NCBI GenBank assembly: GCA_003349885.1
Contig: QFXC01000013.1
Coordinates: 124,001-188,000 of the forward strand
Length of the DNA stretch: 64,000 nucleotides
Origin: an endosymbiont of Galathealinum brachiosum
GTDB taxonomy: Bacteria > Pseudomonadota > Gammaproteobacteria > SZUA-229
Direction: 5' to 3'
In this document: positions 34,850-44,510 of the stretch, piece by piece
How positions within the stretch are numbered: position 1 is the stretch's first letter
Layout: each line of letters begins with the position of its first letter
Position numbers and translations under genes: made by a program
The notes under the pieces: generated by a model
The model's database searches: none
What the model was told of the DNA's origin: nothing
The model's input: the letters and a program-made list of their open reading frames with translations, nothing else

Positions 34850-35644
34850 TTAATCCGTTTTAGTTAACATTTTTGCGAATACTTCCGTATCCATAATTGC
34901 ACATAAGTGCTCTAATGAAGTGCCTGACAGCCATGCTCGGGTACTTTTATTTTTACGCCATTTCACTTCATCTTTATCTAACCAGATAACATCACCAATA
35001 CTGGTGCAGGCTAGCCCCCATTTATAATCATCAACCAGCAAAATATGCCCGAGTCGATTTTCGGAGTTATTTTCAAGTACTTTGTGACGGTTTTCTGGCA
35101 TTACCAATAATGCGGTATCAATTACTTTAACCTGATTTTGCAAATGCTGAACCAGGCCTAAATACCAGTCTGTCTGATTTGGTGTTTCTGTTATATTTTC
35201 ATCCCATGGAATCACACTGTTTAATTTAACCAGTGGTACAGCCATTTTCAGGCCTGAAACATTAAACAATAAACACTGGAATCGTGATTCTGCCCATTCA
35301 GGCACACCTGATTCAGGTACTTCTTCCTCAGGCTCTAACTGTAATTCAACTTCAGTCTCAGTTTTTATTTCAGGCTGCACATCTGTCTTTATTTCTGCCA
35401 CTGTTTGCGTAAGCACATCGGGTACTTCAGCAACCAGCTGATCCAGACCAACGACAGATGGTGATTTTTCAGGTTCTTCATGAGGCCGGCTTACTTCAGC
35501 TTTTATAACCGGCGTTAACTCAACTTTCGCAGCTTCTGCTTCAGCAAATGACTCTTCGTCTTCGGCTACTTCAGATAATAACGATTGCAGATATTCATGT
35601 ATTGCCTGATCCTGCTCGGTATTTTTTTTACTGGCTTCACTCAT
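34850..35644 (-). CDS. parP: ParP-like CheW-domain protein
   Basis: A 264-residue protein with an acidic, Glu/Pro-rich disordered N-terminal half (to about residue 125) and a C-terminal CheW-like domain (R-F-Q-C-L-L-F-N-V-S-G-L-K-M-A-V-P-L, then W-Y-L-G-L-V, I-L-L-V-D-D-Y-K-W-G-L). In vibrios ParP has this plan, binds CheA and ParC, and keeps the chemotaxis array at the pole. Its start overlaps the parC stop as ATGA. The name rests on domain plan and order. Confidence 0.8.
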   Translation of the reverse strand: MSEASKKNTEQDQAIHEYLQSLLSEVAEDEESFAEAEAAKVELTPVIKAEVSRPHEEPEKSPSVVGLDQLVAEVPDVLTQTVAEIKTDVQPEIKTETEVELQLEPEEEVPESGVPEWAESRFQCLLFNVSGLKMAVPLVKLNSVIPWDENITETPNQTDWYLGLVQHLQNQVKVIDTALLVMPENRHKVLENNSENRLGHILLVDDYKWGLACTSIGDVIWLDKDEVKWRKNKSTRAWLSGTSLEHLCAIMDTEVFAKMLTKTD

Positions 35645-36447
35645 ACATTAATATCCCCTGCCACTGACATACTGGACTCTTCATCCAGTTCAAGCAAATA
35701 ATCGAGCAGGTGAGAATAAGCTCTACCGCCTCTACTGCTAATACGCTCTATCGTTAGAGGAATGCCTTTCTGGCTAGCTTCTCGAAACTGTGTATCAACG
35801 GGAATAACACCGTCCCAGATCGTTTCTTTATATTGTTTTTTAAGCGTGCCTAATGTCTCTATTGAAGCATTAAGACGCTGATCATAAAACGTTGGCACAA
35901 TACTGAAACAAACTTCTTTTTTACGCGCTTTCTGAATCATTGAAAGGGTGTGAACCATACGCTCTAAGCCTTTTAATGCCAGAAACTCTGTTTGCACAGG
36001 GATGAGTAATCTTTCACAGGCGGCCAGCGCATTAACCATTAATAAACCCAACATTGGCGGGCAATCAATAATGGCTAAATCATAAAATTCTGTAACCTGT
36101 GATAGTGACTTTTTAACCACTAACCCCATGCCATCTTTAGTGCCTAACTGGCGATCCAGTGTTGCCAGTGCAGATGATGCGGGAATGAAATCCAGCCCCT
36201 TAAAACGAGTTTTATGGATAGTTGTTCTGGTGTTTAAGGTTTTCTTTAATGATTGCTGAAACAAATCATAAGCACTATCCTGAATCGCATCCGGGTCAAG
36301 TCCAAAATAACTGGTAAGCGAGCCATGGGGATCAAGGTCAATTAATAAAACTCTATGCCCTCGTTTTTGCATAACCCCAGCAAGGTTTACTGCAGAAGTG
36401 GTTTTGCCCACGCCGCCTTTCTGATTAGCTGTTGCCCAGATTTTCAT
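35641..36447 (-). CDS. parC: ParC-type ParA-family ATPase for polar chemotaxis
   Basis: A 268-residue P-loop ATPase with the deviant Walker A K-G-G-V-G-K-T-T (residues 10-17), V-L-L-I-D-L-D-P-H-G and D-L-A-I-I-D-C-P-P. ParA/MinD-family proteins between motD and cheW position chemotaxis arrays at the pole (ParC in Vibrio). I start it at 36447, one base after the motD stop, giving M-K-I-W-A-T-A-N-Q; the longer reading overlaps motD. It overlaps parP by 4 nt. Confidence 0.88.
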   Translation of the reverse strand: MKIWATANQKGGVGKTTSAVNLAGVMQKRGHRVLLIDLDPHGSLTSYFGLDPDAIQDSAYDLFQQSLKKTLNTRTTIHKTRFKGLDFIPASSALATLDRQLGTKDGMGLVVKKSLSQVTEFYDLAIIDCPPMLGLLMVNALAACERLLIPVQTEFLALKGLERMVHTLSMIQKARKKEVCFSIVPTFYDQRLNASIETLGTLKKQYKETIWDGVIPVDTQFREASQKGIPLTIERISSRGGRAYSHLLDYLLELDEESSMSVAGDINV

Positions 36448-36448
36448 A

Positions 36449-37303
36449 TCAGGGCGCTCCAAAGATTGAGCGTACGGGTTCAGGACCCTGTAACGTAGTC
36501 ACTGGTATTTCAGGCACTGACTCTGGTGAAACTGCCGGGGTTACTTCCGAATCTGCAAACGGGCTTGAACCAGCAAACATATCTTCACCTGTCATCACCC
36601 GAATGACCACACGACGGTTTTTCTGTCGATTTGTAACAGAGTCATTGGCGACGATCGGTCTGAATTCACCATAACCAATCGCACCCATACGAGCCGGATT
36701 TATGCCCTTTTGTGCCAGTAGTTTGACTACGCTTGCTGATCGTGCAGCTGATAACTCCCAGTTACTCGGGTAACGCCCGGTATTGATTGGCACATCATCG
36801 GTATAACCTGAAACATATAATGGATTTTTTGTTGTGCCGATAACGGCTGTTAACTCAGACAAAATATTTGCTGCATCGGCTGATAATACCGCATCACCCG
36901 ATTTAAATAACAGGTTGGATTTAATTTCTATTTCCAGCCATTTTTCATTACCTTTAACGGCAATCATGCCTTTTTTCACCCATTGCTTCAGCCGCTTATC
37001 TAGTGACGCAGCCGTTTCCTCCATAGAAACCCAGCCAGTTTGACCGATTAAACCAACAGCAATAGGTGCGCGTTGAACAGAAACGCCTAATTGAGAGCCG
37101 ATAGGAAAAGGAGAGTTTGATTGCGCACTGAATGCAGTCATGACTGAGTCAGACAATACTCGATATTTGCCCATATTCACATTTGAAATGGAATACATTA
37201 CAACAAAAAAGGCAAATAACAGGGTTATAAAATCAGCATAGGACACCAGCCAACGATCAGTTGAATCAGCAGGTTCAGTATCTGTTATGCCACGGCGTCT
37301 CAT
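36449..37303 (-). CDS. motD: Flagellar stator protein MotD (MotB family)
   Basis: A 284-residue MotB-type stator subunit: short cytoplasmic N-terminus, one membrane helix with the proton-carrying D24 in S-Y-A-D-F-I-T-L-L-F, a plug/linker, and an OmpA-like peptidoglycan-binding domain (Y-V-S-G-Y-T-D-D-V-P, then N-W-E-L-S-A-A-R-S, N-R-R-V-V-I-R). A Pro/Ser-rich tail of about 45 residues follows. With MotC it forms the torque-generating channel. It starts 7 bp after motC. Confidence 0.93.
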   Translation of the reverse strand: MRRRGITDTEPADSTDRWLVSYADFITLLFAFFVVMYSISNVNMGKYRVLSDSVMTAFSAQSNSPFPIGSQLGVSVQRAPIAVGLIGQTGWVSMEETAASLDKRLKQWVKKGMIAVKGNEKWLEIEIKSNLLFKSGDAVLSADAANILSELTAVIGTTKNPLYVSGYTDDVPINTGRYPSNWELSAARSASVVKLLAQKGINPARMGAIGYGEFRPIVANDSVTNRQKNRRVVIRVMTGEDMFAGSSPFADSEVTPAVSPESVPEIPVTTLQGPEPVRSIFGAP

Positions 37304-37310
37304 TGTTCTA

Positions 37311-38057
37311 TTATGTTCTGCCTACAAAACTTTGCAATTTAGCCTGTAAACTTCTGGGGTTTTCACCCTCAGAGATGCTGACAATTCCTTCAAGTGTCAT
37401 CTCAAATTGCACAGACTGACGTTTTACCAGTGTTTTTAATTTACCTGCCATTGGGAGCAATATTAAGTTGGCAAAGCCTACACCGTAAATGGTTGCTACA
37501 AACGCGGTTGCTATTCCACTACCGAGCTTTTCAGGATCGGCCAGATTATTCATAACATGAATTAAACCTAACACAGCACCTAAAATACCGATAGTCGGGC
37601 TATACCCACCCATCGATTCAAATACTTTTGCTGCCAGCATATCCTCGTGTTCGATCGTATTAATCTCTGTTTCCATCACATCACGAATAGTTTCAGGCTC
37701 GTTCCCGTCCACTAACATCTGCAAACCTTTACGTGAAAACTGGTCTGTTTCTGTTTCAGATGCATTTTCTAATGCGAGTAAACCTTCTCTACGGGATAAC
37801 TGACTCCAGTTAACGATTTTATCTATCGTTTCATCAAGATCAATTTGGGGGGTGACAAAAACCCAACGCACAATCACCATTGAGCGCCAGAAAGTTGGAA
37901 GCGTGGTTTGTACCAGGACAGCGCCAATCGTGCCACCTATTACGATGACAAACGCTGTTAACTGAAATAAATGGCCGAGATGACCGCCTTCTAGCACACT
38001 GCCGCTTAAGATAGCGACAAAAGCTATGACGAGCCCGACAATACTCAAGATATCCAT
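37311..38057 (-). CDS. motC: Flagellar stator protein MotC (MotA family)
   Basis: A 248-residue MotA/PomA-type protein with four hydrophobic segments (about 5-22, 31-50, 145-165, 180-200) and a charged cytoplasmic loop carrying R and E residues for contact with the rotor. S-P-T-I-G-I-L-G-A-V-L-G-L is the conserved third-helix motif. The start at 38057 lies one base after the cheB stop; an earlier ATG at 38075 would overlap cheB. Name follows the pseudomonad motCD position after cheB. Confidence 0.92.
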   Translation of the reverse strand: MDILSIVGLVIAFVAILSGSVLEGGHLGHLFQLTAFVIVIGGTIGAVLVQTTLPTFWRSMVIVRWVFVTPQIDLDETIDKIVNWSQLSRREGLLALENASETETDQFSRKGLQMLVDGNEPETIRDVMETEINTIEHEDMLAAKVFESMGGYSPTIGILGAVLGLIHVMNNLADPEKLGSGIATAFVATIYGVGFANLILLPMAGKLKTLVKRQSVQFEMTLEGIVSISEGENPRSLQAKLQSFVGRT

Positions 38058-38058
38058 A

Positions 38059-39165
38059 CTAGGTATTAGTAGCAAGTTTCTTGCCGATTTCTTTCATCGG
38101 CAAAATTTGTTCCGCAATTCCAGCTACAGCCGCTGGCATACCATAAATAACACTGGTCGCTTCATCCTGCGCCCAGATACTCGCACCACGCGCTTGAAGC
38201 GCTTTACAGCTAACACTACCATCCGCGCCCATGCCCGTTAGAATAATTCCAAGCATTCGATTTCCTACTGCACTACCCACGGTTGCAAAGGTGACGTCTA
38301 CGCAAGGTTTATAGTTCTGCATAGGATCAGTTTCTTCCTCAACTCGCACCAGAAGCCGCCCTGCTCGCTTTTCAAGCTTCATCTGCTTACCACCCGGGGC
38401 TAACAAAGCAATACCTGGTTTAAGTGAATCACCATTTTTGGCTTCACGTACTTCAATTTTACACTGCTGATTAAGACGCGCTGCAAACGCTTCAGTAAAC
38501 GTAGCGGGCATGTGCTGAACCAGCAAAACAGGTAAGGGGAAACTGGCAGGTAACTGGGTTAATACTTCCTGCAATGCAACCGGGCCGCCCGTAGAAGTTC
38601 CAATGGCGACCAGATCATAATCTGATGGTTTAAATGCTTTATTGCTTGTTCGGCGCGATGGTGACGCAGCCCTAGGGGCAACTGGTTGCCGCTGAGGTGC
38701 TGCAGGAGCTGATGAGGTTCTTGATGATGCAGGTGCAGATGCACTGGAACTCGTTGGTCTAAGTTTAGAGGGTGAGACTAATGCTTTTACGCGAGAACAT
38801 AATATATTTCGGGCTTCTGCTTTATCATTTGATATATCATCAAAACGCTTAGGTAGAAAATCCGTTGCCCCGGCTTCCAGCGCATCCAGAGTTGCCTTGG
38901 CTCCATCATAAGTTAAAGATGAAAACATAATGATAGGAACAGCCCGCTGTTTCATAATTTCACGGGTAGCGTCTATACCATTCATTACCGGCATTTCTAT
39001 ATCCATGGTAATGACATCAGGTCGACAAGTTCTTGCTTTATCAATCGCGTCTTTGCCATCCTGGGCGGTTTCAACGACTTCAATTTGCGGATCGGAATTT
39101 AAAATTTCCGTTAATCGACGACGGAAAAAACCGGAATCATCGACGATTAGCACTCGTATTGCCAT
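38059..39165 (-). CDS. cheB: Chemotaxis methylesterase/deamidase CheB
   Basis: A 368-residue two-domain protein: receiver with D9-D10 and phospho-acceptor D55 (T-M-D-I-E-M-P), a long Ser/Ala/Pro linker (about 137-185), and the methylesterase domain with catalytic Ser in G-T-S-T-G-G-P, His in Q-H-M-P and Asp in M-G-A-D-G. It removes methyl groups from chemoreceptors when phosphorylated by CheA. AGGA ribosome site, 80 bp after cheA. Confidence 0.96.
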   Translation of the reverse strand: MAIRVLIVDDSGFFRRRLTEILNSDPQIEVVETAQDGKDAIDKARTCRPDVITMDIEMPVMNGIDATREIMKQRAVPIIMFSSLTYDGAKATLDALEAGATDFLPKRFDDISNDKAEARNILCSRVKALVSPSKLRPTSSSASAPASSRTSSAPAAPQRQPVAPRAASPSRRTSNKAFKPSDYDLVAIGTSTGGPVALQEVLTQLPASFPLPVLLVQHMPATFTEAFAARLNQQCKIEVREAKNGDSLKPGIALLAPGGKQMKLEKRAGRLLVRVEEETDPMQNYKPCVDVTFATVGSAVGNRMLGIILTGMGADGSVSCKALQARGASIWAQDEATSVIYGMPAAVAGIAEQILPMKEIGKKLATNT

Positions 39166-39245
39166 TTAAATTTCCTGAGATTATCTAAGCATATAAGAAG
39201 AGTATCTGATTACTGCTTAAGGATAAATATCTTATTTAATTGTAT

Positions 39246-41432
39246 TTAATAATTTGCGCGAGCTTTCAATAAACTGGGCACATCAATAATTAAAGCAATG
39301 CCACCATCACCGGTAATCGTTGAACCCGCAAATTCTGCCAGATTCTGTAACATTTTACCCAGTGGTTTTATCACAACTTCTTCCTGACCAATAACAGAAT
39401 CAGTTACCAGCCCTACCAGACGGTTACCCACAGATACGATAATAACCTGACCGACACCATCACCCGAGGTACATTCTTCACCGGGTTTCAACAACCAGTT
39501 AGATAAATAGAATAAAGGCACCGCTTTTTCACGCACCATAACCATTAACTGGCCATCAACTACATTCGTCTTGCGAGTTTCCAGTTCAAATATTTCATTT
39601 ACATTCGCCAGTGACAGAGCAAATGTATGCTCACCCATAGCAATCATCAATGTTGGCAAAATAGCCAGTGTTAAAGGTACTTTAATACTGAGCGTTGTAC
39701 CTTTACCTAAAACAGAATCAATATCCAGAGTACCATTTAACTGGGTTATACGTGTTTTAACCACGTCCATACCCACACCACGACCAGATATATCTGATAT
39801 TTCTTCTTTAGTAGAGAAACCGGCCATAAAGATCAAATTAAAACATTCTTTATCATCCATACGGGCAGCGGCCTCTTCATCCATCAGGCCTTTTTCTACT
39901 ACTTTAGTTCTTAATATTTCCGGATCCATACCTGCGCCATCATCTTCTATGGCTAATAAGATATGATCACCTTCCTGAGTCGCACTTAATATAACCGTGC
40001 CCACCCGTGGTTTACCTTTCTTTTCACGATCGCCGGGTAACTCAATACCATGATCTACCGCATTACGCACCAGATGCACTAATGGATCAGCCAGTGCTTC
40101 AACCAGATTTTTATCTAAATCGGTATCCTCACCCATCATTTCAAGTTTTATTTCTTTGTTGATTGAGCGGGATAAATCTCTTACAACTCGAGGGAAACGG
40201 CCAAAAACTTTTTTAATTGGCTGCATTCGAGTTTTCATTACCGATGTCTGTAAATCGGCAGTAACCATATCCAGATTAGTTATTGCATGAGTCAGCTTAC
40301 CCTCCTGCATGGTGGAGCGAAGTGTTTGCAGGCGATTACGAACCAGCACCAGCTCACCTACCAGATTCATCATTTCATCAAGGCGCTCAGTATCGACACG
40401 AACCGAAGCTTCTGCTGCTGGTTTGGCCGGCGCTTTTGCTTTAGCGGGTTCTTTTTTAGGGGCAGGTGCCGCAGGTTTAGGTTTCTCCGCAGCTACTTCA
40501 GGTGTAGCCGCTTTTTCGGCAGGATTATCAGCCGTAGGCCCTTTACCTTTTCCATGCATTTGATCCAGAATGGCATCAAATTCATCATCAGTAATTAATT
40601 CATCACCAGCTGATTCTTTTGCTGGTTCATCTTTATTTTCTGCTGCGGGTGTATCTGCTGCAGTTGGCCCTTTACCTTTACCATGCATCTGATCCAGAAT
40701 TGAATCAAATTCATCATCAGTCATTAAATCATCAGCCGTTTCTCCGGCATCAGATTTCGGTGCTTCTGCTGGTTTTTCGTCCTCAATCGGCTTGCCACCG
40801 CCGTGTTTACCTTTACCGTGAAGATCGTCTAATAACGATTCAAATTCATCATCGGTAATGTCAGAGCTATCCGAACCGGCATCCGCTACCTCTTCGGTTT
40901 TATCCTTTTCATCCATTGCATCAAGCAAGGCATCAAACTCATCATCTGTTATATCCTGATCAGCCTCATCCTGAGCCGGTGCAGCTTCCTCAACCGGAGC
41001 AGGAGCAGATGGTTCTGATACTGCCCCTCCAGGCTCACTATCACCAGGAACAGCATATACTTTTAAATCAGCAAGCAATTGCTCTGTTGCAGCAGTAGGA
41101 TCATCTCCCTCCTGAATTTCTGCAAACATAATCTGTACCGCATCCAGCGCCTGCAATACACAGTCCATTAAGCCGGGGCTAACTTTACGTTCATCATTAC
41201 GCAGTACATTAAATACATCTTCACAGACGTGACAGCAATCAACCATTGGATCTAACGCTAAAAAGCCCGCACCACCTTTAACGGTGTGAAAACCTCGAAA
41301 CACAGCATTAAGCAAATCAGCATCTTCTGGAGACTCTTCCAGTTCTACCAGCTGTTCACTTAATAACTCAAGAATCTCACCAGCTTCAACCAGAAAGTCC
41401 TGAAGTATTTCATCATCTAGATCAATTGCCAT
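39246..41432 (-). CDS. cheA: Chemotaxis histidine kinase CheA with a four-fold acidic repeat
   Basis: A 728-residue CheA: N-terminal HPt domain with H49 (F-H-T-V-K-G-G), a long acidic linker, then dimerisation, HATPase (N-A-V-D-H-G, D-D-G-A-G-M-D, G-R-G-V-G-M-D) and CheW-like regulatory domains. The linker (about 155-300) carries four copies of a motif T-D-D-E-F-(D/E)-x-(L/I)-L-D-x-(M/L), three followed by H-G-K-G-K. No standard P2 domain is evident, so the repeats may serve as docking sites for CheY/CheB or other proteins. Preceded by AAAGG, 115 bp after cheZ. Confidence 0.96.
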   Translation of the reverse strand: MAIDLDDEILQDFLVEAGEILELLSEQLVELEESPEDADLLNAVFRGFHTVKGGAGFLALDPMVDCCHVCEDVFNVLRNDERKVSPGLMDCVLQALDAVQIMFAEIQEGDDPTAATEQLLADLKVYAVPGDSEPGGAVSEPSAPAPVEEAAPAQDEADQDITDDEFDALLDAMDEKDKTEEVADAGSDSSDITDDEFESLLDDLHGKGKHGGGKPIEDEKPAEAPKSDAGETADDLMTDDEFDSILDQMHGKGKGPTAADTPAAENKDEPAKESAGDELITDDEFDAILDQMHGKGKGPTADNPAEKAATPEVAAEKPKPAAPAPKKEPAKAKAPAKPAAEASVRVDTERLDEMMNLVGELVLVRNRLQTLRSTMQEGKLTHAITNLDMVTADLQTSVMKTRMQPIKKVFGRFPRVVRDLSRSINKEIKLEMMGEDTDLDKNLVEALADPLVHLVRNAVDHGIELPGDREKKGKPRVGTVILSATQEGDHILLAIEDDGAGMDPEILRTKVVEKGLMDEEAAARMDDKECFNLIFMAGFSTKEEISDISGRGVGMDVVKTRITQLNGTLDIDSVLGKGTTLSIKVPLTLAILPTLMIAMGEHTFALSLANVNEIFELETRKTNVVDGQLMVMVREKAVPLFYLSNWLLKPGEECTSGDGVGQVIIVSVGNRLVGLVTDSVIGQEEVVIKPLGKMLQNLAEFAGSTITGDGGIALIIDVPSLLKARANY

Positions 41433-41547
41433 TTATAGCCTTTGCTAATTTAAAATTTATTATCGCTAATTACTTAATTGTTCCGCTTACTACGCAGGTT
41501 TTTAACACCGAAATGAACCTGTAAAAGTAAGTTTAATAACCACCAGA

Positions 41548-42294
41548 CTAGAAGCCCAGGCTTGCTAACAGGTCATCAACATCATCCTGACCCTTCATAA
41601 CATCGTCCGAGGTTTCTTTACCTGGAACCTGTGGCCCATCAAGTTTCATTTCTTCTTCCTTCGCCGGCTCTTCCTTCGCTTGCGTTTCACCCTGTATTTT
41701 TATTAATTCAACCAGATTCGTTTCAATTTCATCTACCAGATTAATAACCTGACGAATAATTTGCCCTGTTAAATCCTGAAAATCCTGAGCCATTAGTATT
41801 TCGGTAAAACCGGAAAGCAATCTGGACATCATCACTTCTGATTCATCAAAGAAAGTTTCTACATCTTTCCCCATAGAACGAAGTTCATCCGCAGATAATT
41901 CACGCTTACGAAATTTCTGCCACTGTGCTTTTAAGACCCCGGCTTCTGTCGATAACTTTTCAGCTACCGGACTGCCCTCTTCGATAACTCCCATAGCCGT
42001 ATTAGCCGCTTTTTCTGTCATTGTAATGACATATTCAAGGCGGTCTTTAGCATCAGGGATATCCGTTTCTGCAAGATCTGAAATACGTGAATCCATTCGG
42101 AACTTCATTATAGAATCATGAATATCCCGGGTCATTTTACCCAGTTCCTGAAACAGCTGATTATCTTTAAAAGTGTTTATTTCATCAATCTGGGTTTCGA
42201 GCTGCTCATCGCTGGTTTCAGGTGATTCAAGGCTTGCAATCAACTCCTGAGCTTTTTCCAGCAGAAGGTCTCGATTAATAGGCGTTACTTCCAT
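41548..42294 (-). CDS. cheZ: CheY-P phosphatase CheZ
   Basis: A 248-residue helical protein with the catalytic segment A-Q-D-F-Q-D-L-T-G-Q-I-I (about residues 160-171; D and Q act on CheY-P) and a C-terminal CheY-binding tail ending D-D-V-D-D-L-L-A-S-L-G-F. An acidic, lysine-rich linker joins them. AGGA ribosome site, 16 bp after cheY. Confidence 0.94.
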   Translation of the reverse strand: MEVTPINRDLLLEKAQELIASLESPETSDEQLETQIDEINTFKDNQLFQELGKMTRDIHDSIMKFRMDSRISDLAETDIPDAKDRLEYVITMTEKAANTAMGVIEEGSPVAEKLSTEAGVLKAQWQKFRKRELSADELRSMGKDVETFFDESEVMMSRLLSGFTEILMAQDFQDLTGQIIRQVINLVDEIETNLVELIKIQGETQAKEEPAKEEEMKLDGPQVPGKETSDDVMKGQDDVDDLLASLGF

Positions 42295-42310
42295 AAAAAT
42301 TCCTAACCTT

Positions 42311-42691
42311 CTAAGATGCGTTATCTATACGTTCAAATATTTTATCAATCTTTTCCTTGAGCGTTTGAGCTGTAAAGGGTTTAACGATATAACCATTCAC
42401 CCCTTCTTGCGCAGCCAGTACAATCTGCTCTTTTTTAGCTTCAGCTGTCACCATTAATACAGGAAGTGTTTTCAATCTTTCATCTGCGCGTACAGCGCGT
42501 AACAGATCAATACCTGTCATACCCGGCATATTCCAGTCGGTGACCAGAAAGTCAAAATTACCCGACTGCAACTTGGGAAGCCCGGTATTACCATCATCCG
42601 CTTCTTCTGTATTGTTAAAGCCCAGATCTCTAAGCAGATTTTTAATTATTCGCCGCATTGTGGAGAAATCGTCCACAATAAGGATTTTCAT
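42311..42691 (-). CDS. cheY: Chemotaxis response regulator CheY
   Basis: A 126-residue single receiver domain: acidic pocket D7-D8, phospho-acceptor D52 in V-T-D-W-N-M-P-G, T in V-T-A-E-A and the conserved K in V-K-P-F. CheY-P binds the flagellar switch. I use the ATG at 42691, matching pseudomonad CheY; a TTG four codons upstream (42703) has its own GAGGG site and would give a length like enterobacterial CheY. Confidence 0.96.
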   Translation of the reverse strand: MKILIVDDFSTMRRIIKNLLRDLGFNNTEEADDGNTGLPKLQSGNFDFLVTDWNMPGMTGIDLLRAVRADERLKTLPVLMVTAEAKKEQIVLAAQEGVNGYIVKPFTAQTLKEKIDKIFERIDNAS

Positions 42692-42873
42692 ATTTTTATC
42701 CAAGGCGGATACCCTCAGTGTCTATAGTTTATGTTTACATTGATTCTGGCAGACATTTGAGTTTTTTCCAGTCTGAATTGAAAAAAACTCACTGCAACCA
42801 ATGACTTATTTACTGTTATTCTATAACTCCATAATGATCAGAAGAATTTTACTAATCCTGATCTATTTTGTAA

Positions 42874-43599
42874 TCATGCAATCCAGTCGCCCATTTTACT
42901 ACGTATATTTTTAAGTGCCTGACTATGTATCTGGCATACCCTTGATTCCGATATCTCCAGCACCAGGCCTATTTCTTTTAAATTTAATTCTTCATTATAA
43001 TATAACGACATCACCATTTGTTCCCGCTCGGCAAGTGTCGCAATGACTTCAGCAAGATTTTTTTTAAAACTACTATCCTGCAATATTTCAAATGGCTCAC
43101 TCTGTGATGACTTAAGTCGACTTTGTTGACCTGGATCATCATCCGTCTGGTCCAGACTAAATATCTGCGCATTTGAACTATCACGCCTGATAGTATGATA
43201 ATCATCCAGCGAAATTTCCAGCCTGTCAGCAACTTCCTGATCTTTTGCATCACGACCGGTTTCATTTTCTATATCATGGACGGCTTCTCGTACCTGCCGC
43301 ATTTTTCTGTGTAAGGAACGGGGCGACCAGTCAGCATGACGTACATCATCTAACATAGCACCACGCACACGAATGCCCGCATAGGTTTCAAAACTGGCAC
43401 CCTGAGAAGGATCGTAATTTTTTGCTGCTTCAATCAGACCGATCATGCCGGACTGAATTAAATCATCCACCTGAACACTGGAAGGTAACCGGGCAACCAG
43501 ATGATAAGCAATACGCTTTACCAACCCAACGTGCTCAATAATTCGCTGATCACGCTGATCTTTCTGAACCTCTGTATACATGGTATTTGCCGCATTCAT
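42874..43599 (-). CDS. fliA: Flagellar sigma factor FliA (sigma-28)
   Basis: A 241-residue sigma-70-family protein: region 2 (L-V-K-R-I-A-Y-H-L, then D-L-I-Q-S-G-M-I-G-L-I-E-A and R-G-A-M-L-D-D-V-R), region 3, and region 4 helix-turn-helix (L-N-L-K-E-I-G-L-V-L-E-I-S-E-S-R-V-C-Q-I). It directs late flagellar and chemotaxis genes, probably including cheY onward, which lies 170 bp downstream. Start at 43599 (ATG); a TTG two codons earlier (43605) sits closer to the AGGAG site. Confidence 0.95.
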   Translation of the reverse strand: MNAANTMYTEVQKDQRDQRIIEHVGLVKRIAYHLVARLPSSVQVDDLIQSGMIGLIEAAKNYDPSQGASFETYAGIRVRGAMLDDVRHADWSPRSLHRKMRQVREAVHDIENETGRDAKDQEVADRLEISLDDYHTIRRDSSNAQIFSLDQTDDDPGQQSRLKSSQSEPFEILQDSSFKKNLAEVIATLAEREQMVMSLYYNEELNLKEIGLVLEISESRVCQIHSQALKNIRSKMGDWIA

Positions 43600-43622
43600 T
43601 AACAAAGTATAGTCAACTCCTG

Positions 43623-44477
43623 CTAACCAGCTGCACTAAATTTAATCAGTCTTTCTACAAAAAACTCCAGATGCCCAGAGGCACTTTCAGGAACCGGCCA
43701 GGCCATGGCTACTTTAGCCAGCTTTCTGAAAGCCAGCGAAGAGGGGCTCTGCGGATATGACTGCAATACTGCTTTCTGTTTTTTTACTGATTTGACCAGA
43801 TACTCATCATAAGGAACCGCACCCATAAAGTTTAACGTAACATCAAGATAATAATCGGTTACTCGAATTAACTTTTTAAAGAGCTTAGCCCCTTCCTGCG
43901 GATCACGAACTGAGTTGGCCAGTATATTGAATTTATGGACACCATGATCTTCTGACATCACTTTAATCAGGGCATACGCATCCGTTAGAGATGTAGGTTC
44001 ATTACATACCACAACAAGCACTTCATTCGCTGCTTTTACAAAACTCACTACACCATCAGAAATGCCTGCAGCTGTATCCACTACCAGAACATCCACCGGC
44101 ATACTTAAATCACTAAATGCTCTAATCACACCCGCATGTTGCCCGGGGCTTAATTCGGACATCATTTGCATGCCTGATGCTGCAGGAATAATATTCAAAC
44201 CTTCAGGGCCTTTAACAACAACTTCTTCAAGCGTTCGTTCGCCCGAGATAACATGAGATAAATTATATTCAGCACGTAAGCCTAACAATAAATCTACATT
44301 TGCCAGACCTAAATCCGCATCCAGCAGTAATACATTTTGCCCTGCTGCGACCATAGCAAGTGACAAATTCACTGAGACATTGGTTTTACCAACCCCTCCT
44401 TTGCCACTGCTTACCGCAATTACCTGTACTGGTTTTGTTGACGCCATTCGTCTTATGCCTGCTGCCTGGTCAATCAT
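43623..44477 (-). CDS. flhG: Flagellar number regulator FlhG (FleN)
   Basis: A 284-residue MinD-like ATPase with deviant Walker A S-S-G-K-G-G-V-G-K-T (about 23-32), V-L-L-L-D-A-D-L-G-L-A-N-V-D and V-D-V-L-V-V-D-T-A-A. FlhG restrains the number of polar flagella, partly by stimulating FlhF GTPase and by acting on the master regulator FleQ/FlrA. The FlhF-activating N-terminal segment (D-Q-A-A-G-I-R-R-M) is present. It starts 33 bp after flhF. Confidence 0.94.
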   Translation of the reverse strand: MIDQAAGIRRMASTKPVQVIAVSSGKGGVGKTNVSVNLSLAMVAAGQNVLLLDADLGLANVDLLLGLRAEYNLSHVISGERTLEEVVVKGPEGLNIIPAASGMQMMSELSPGQHAGVIRAFSDLSMPVDVLVVDTAAGISDGVVSFVKAANEVLVVVCNEPTSLTDAYALIKVMSEDHGVHKFNILANSVRDPQEGAKLFKKLIRVTDYYLDVTLNFMGAVPYDEYLVKSVKKQKAVLQSYPQSPSSLAFRKLAKVAMAWPVPESASGHLEFFVERLIKFSAAG

Positions 44478-44510
44478 TAAATAATATGTCTTTAATCTTA
44501 AATCGTTAAT

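Noticed and set aside
40287..40598. Open frame of 103 codons antisense to cheA
   Set aside because: It mirrors the Lys/Ala/Pro-rich and repeat-bearing linker of cheA; Arg/Phe-rich and without a ribosome site.
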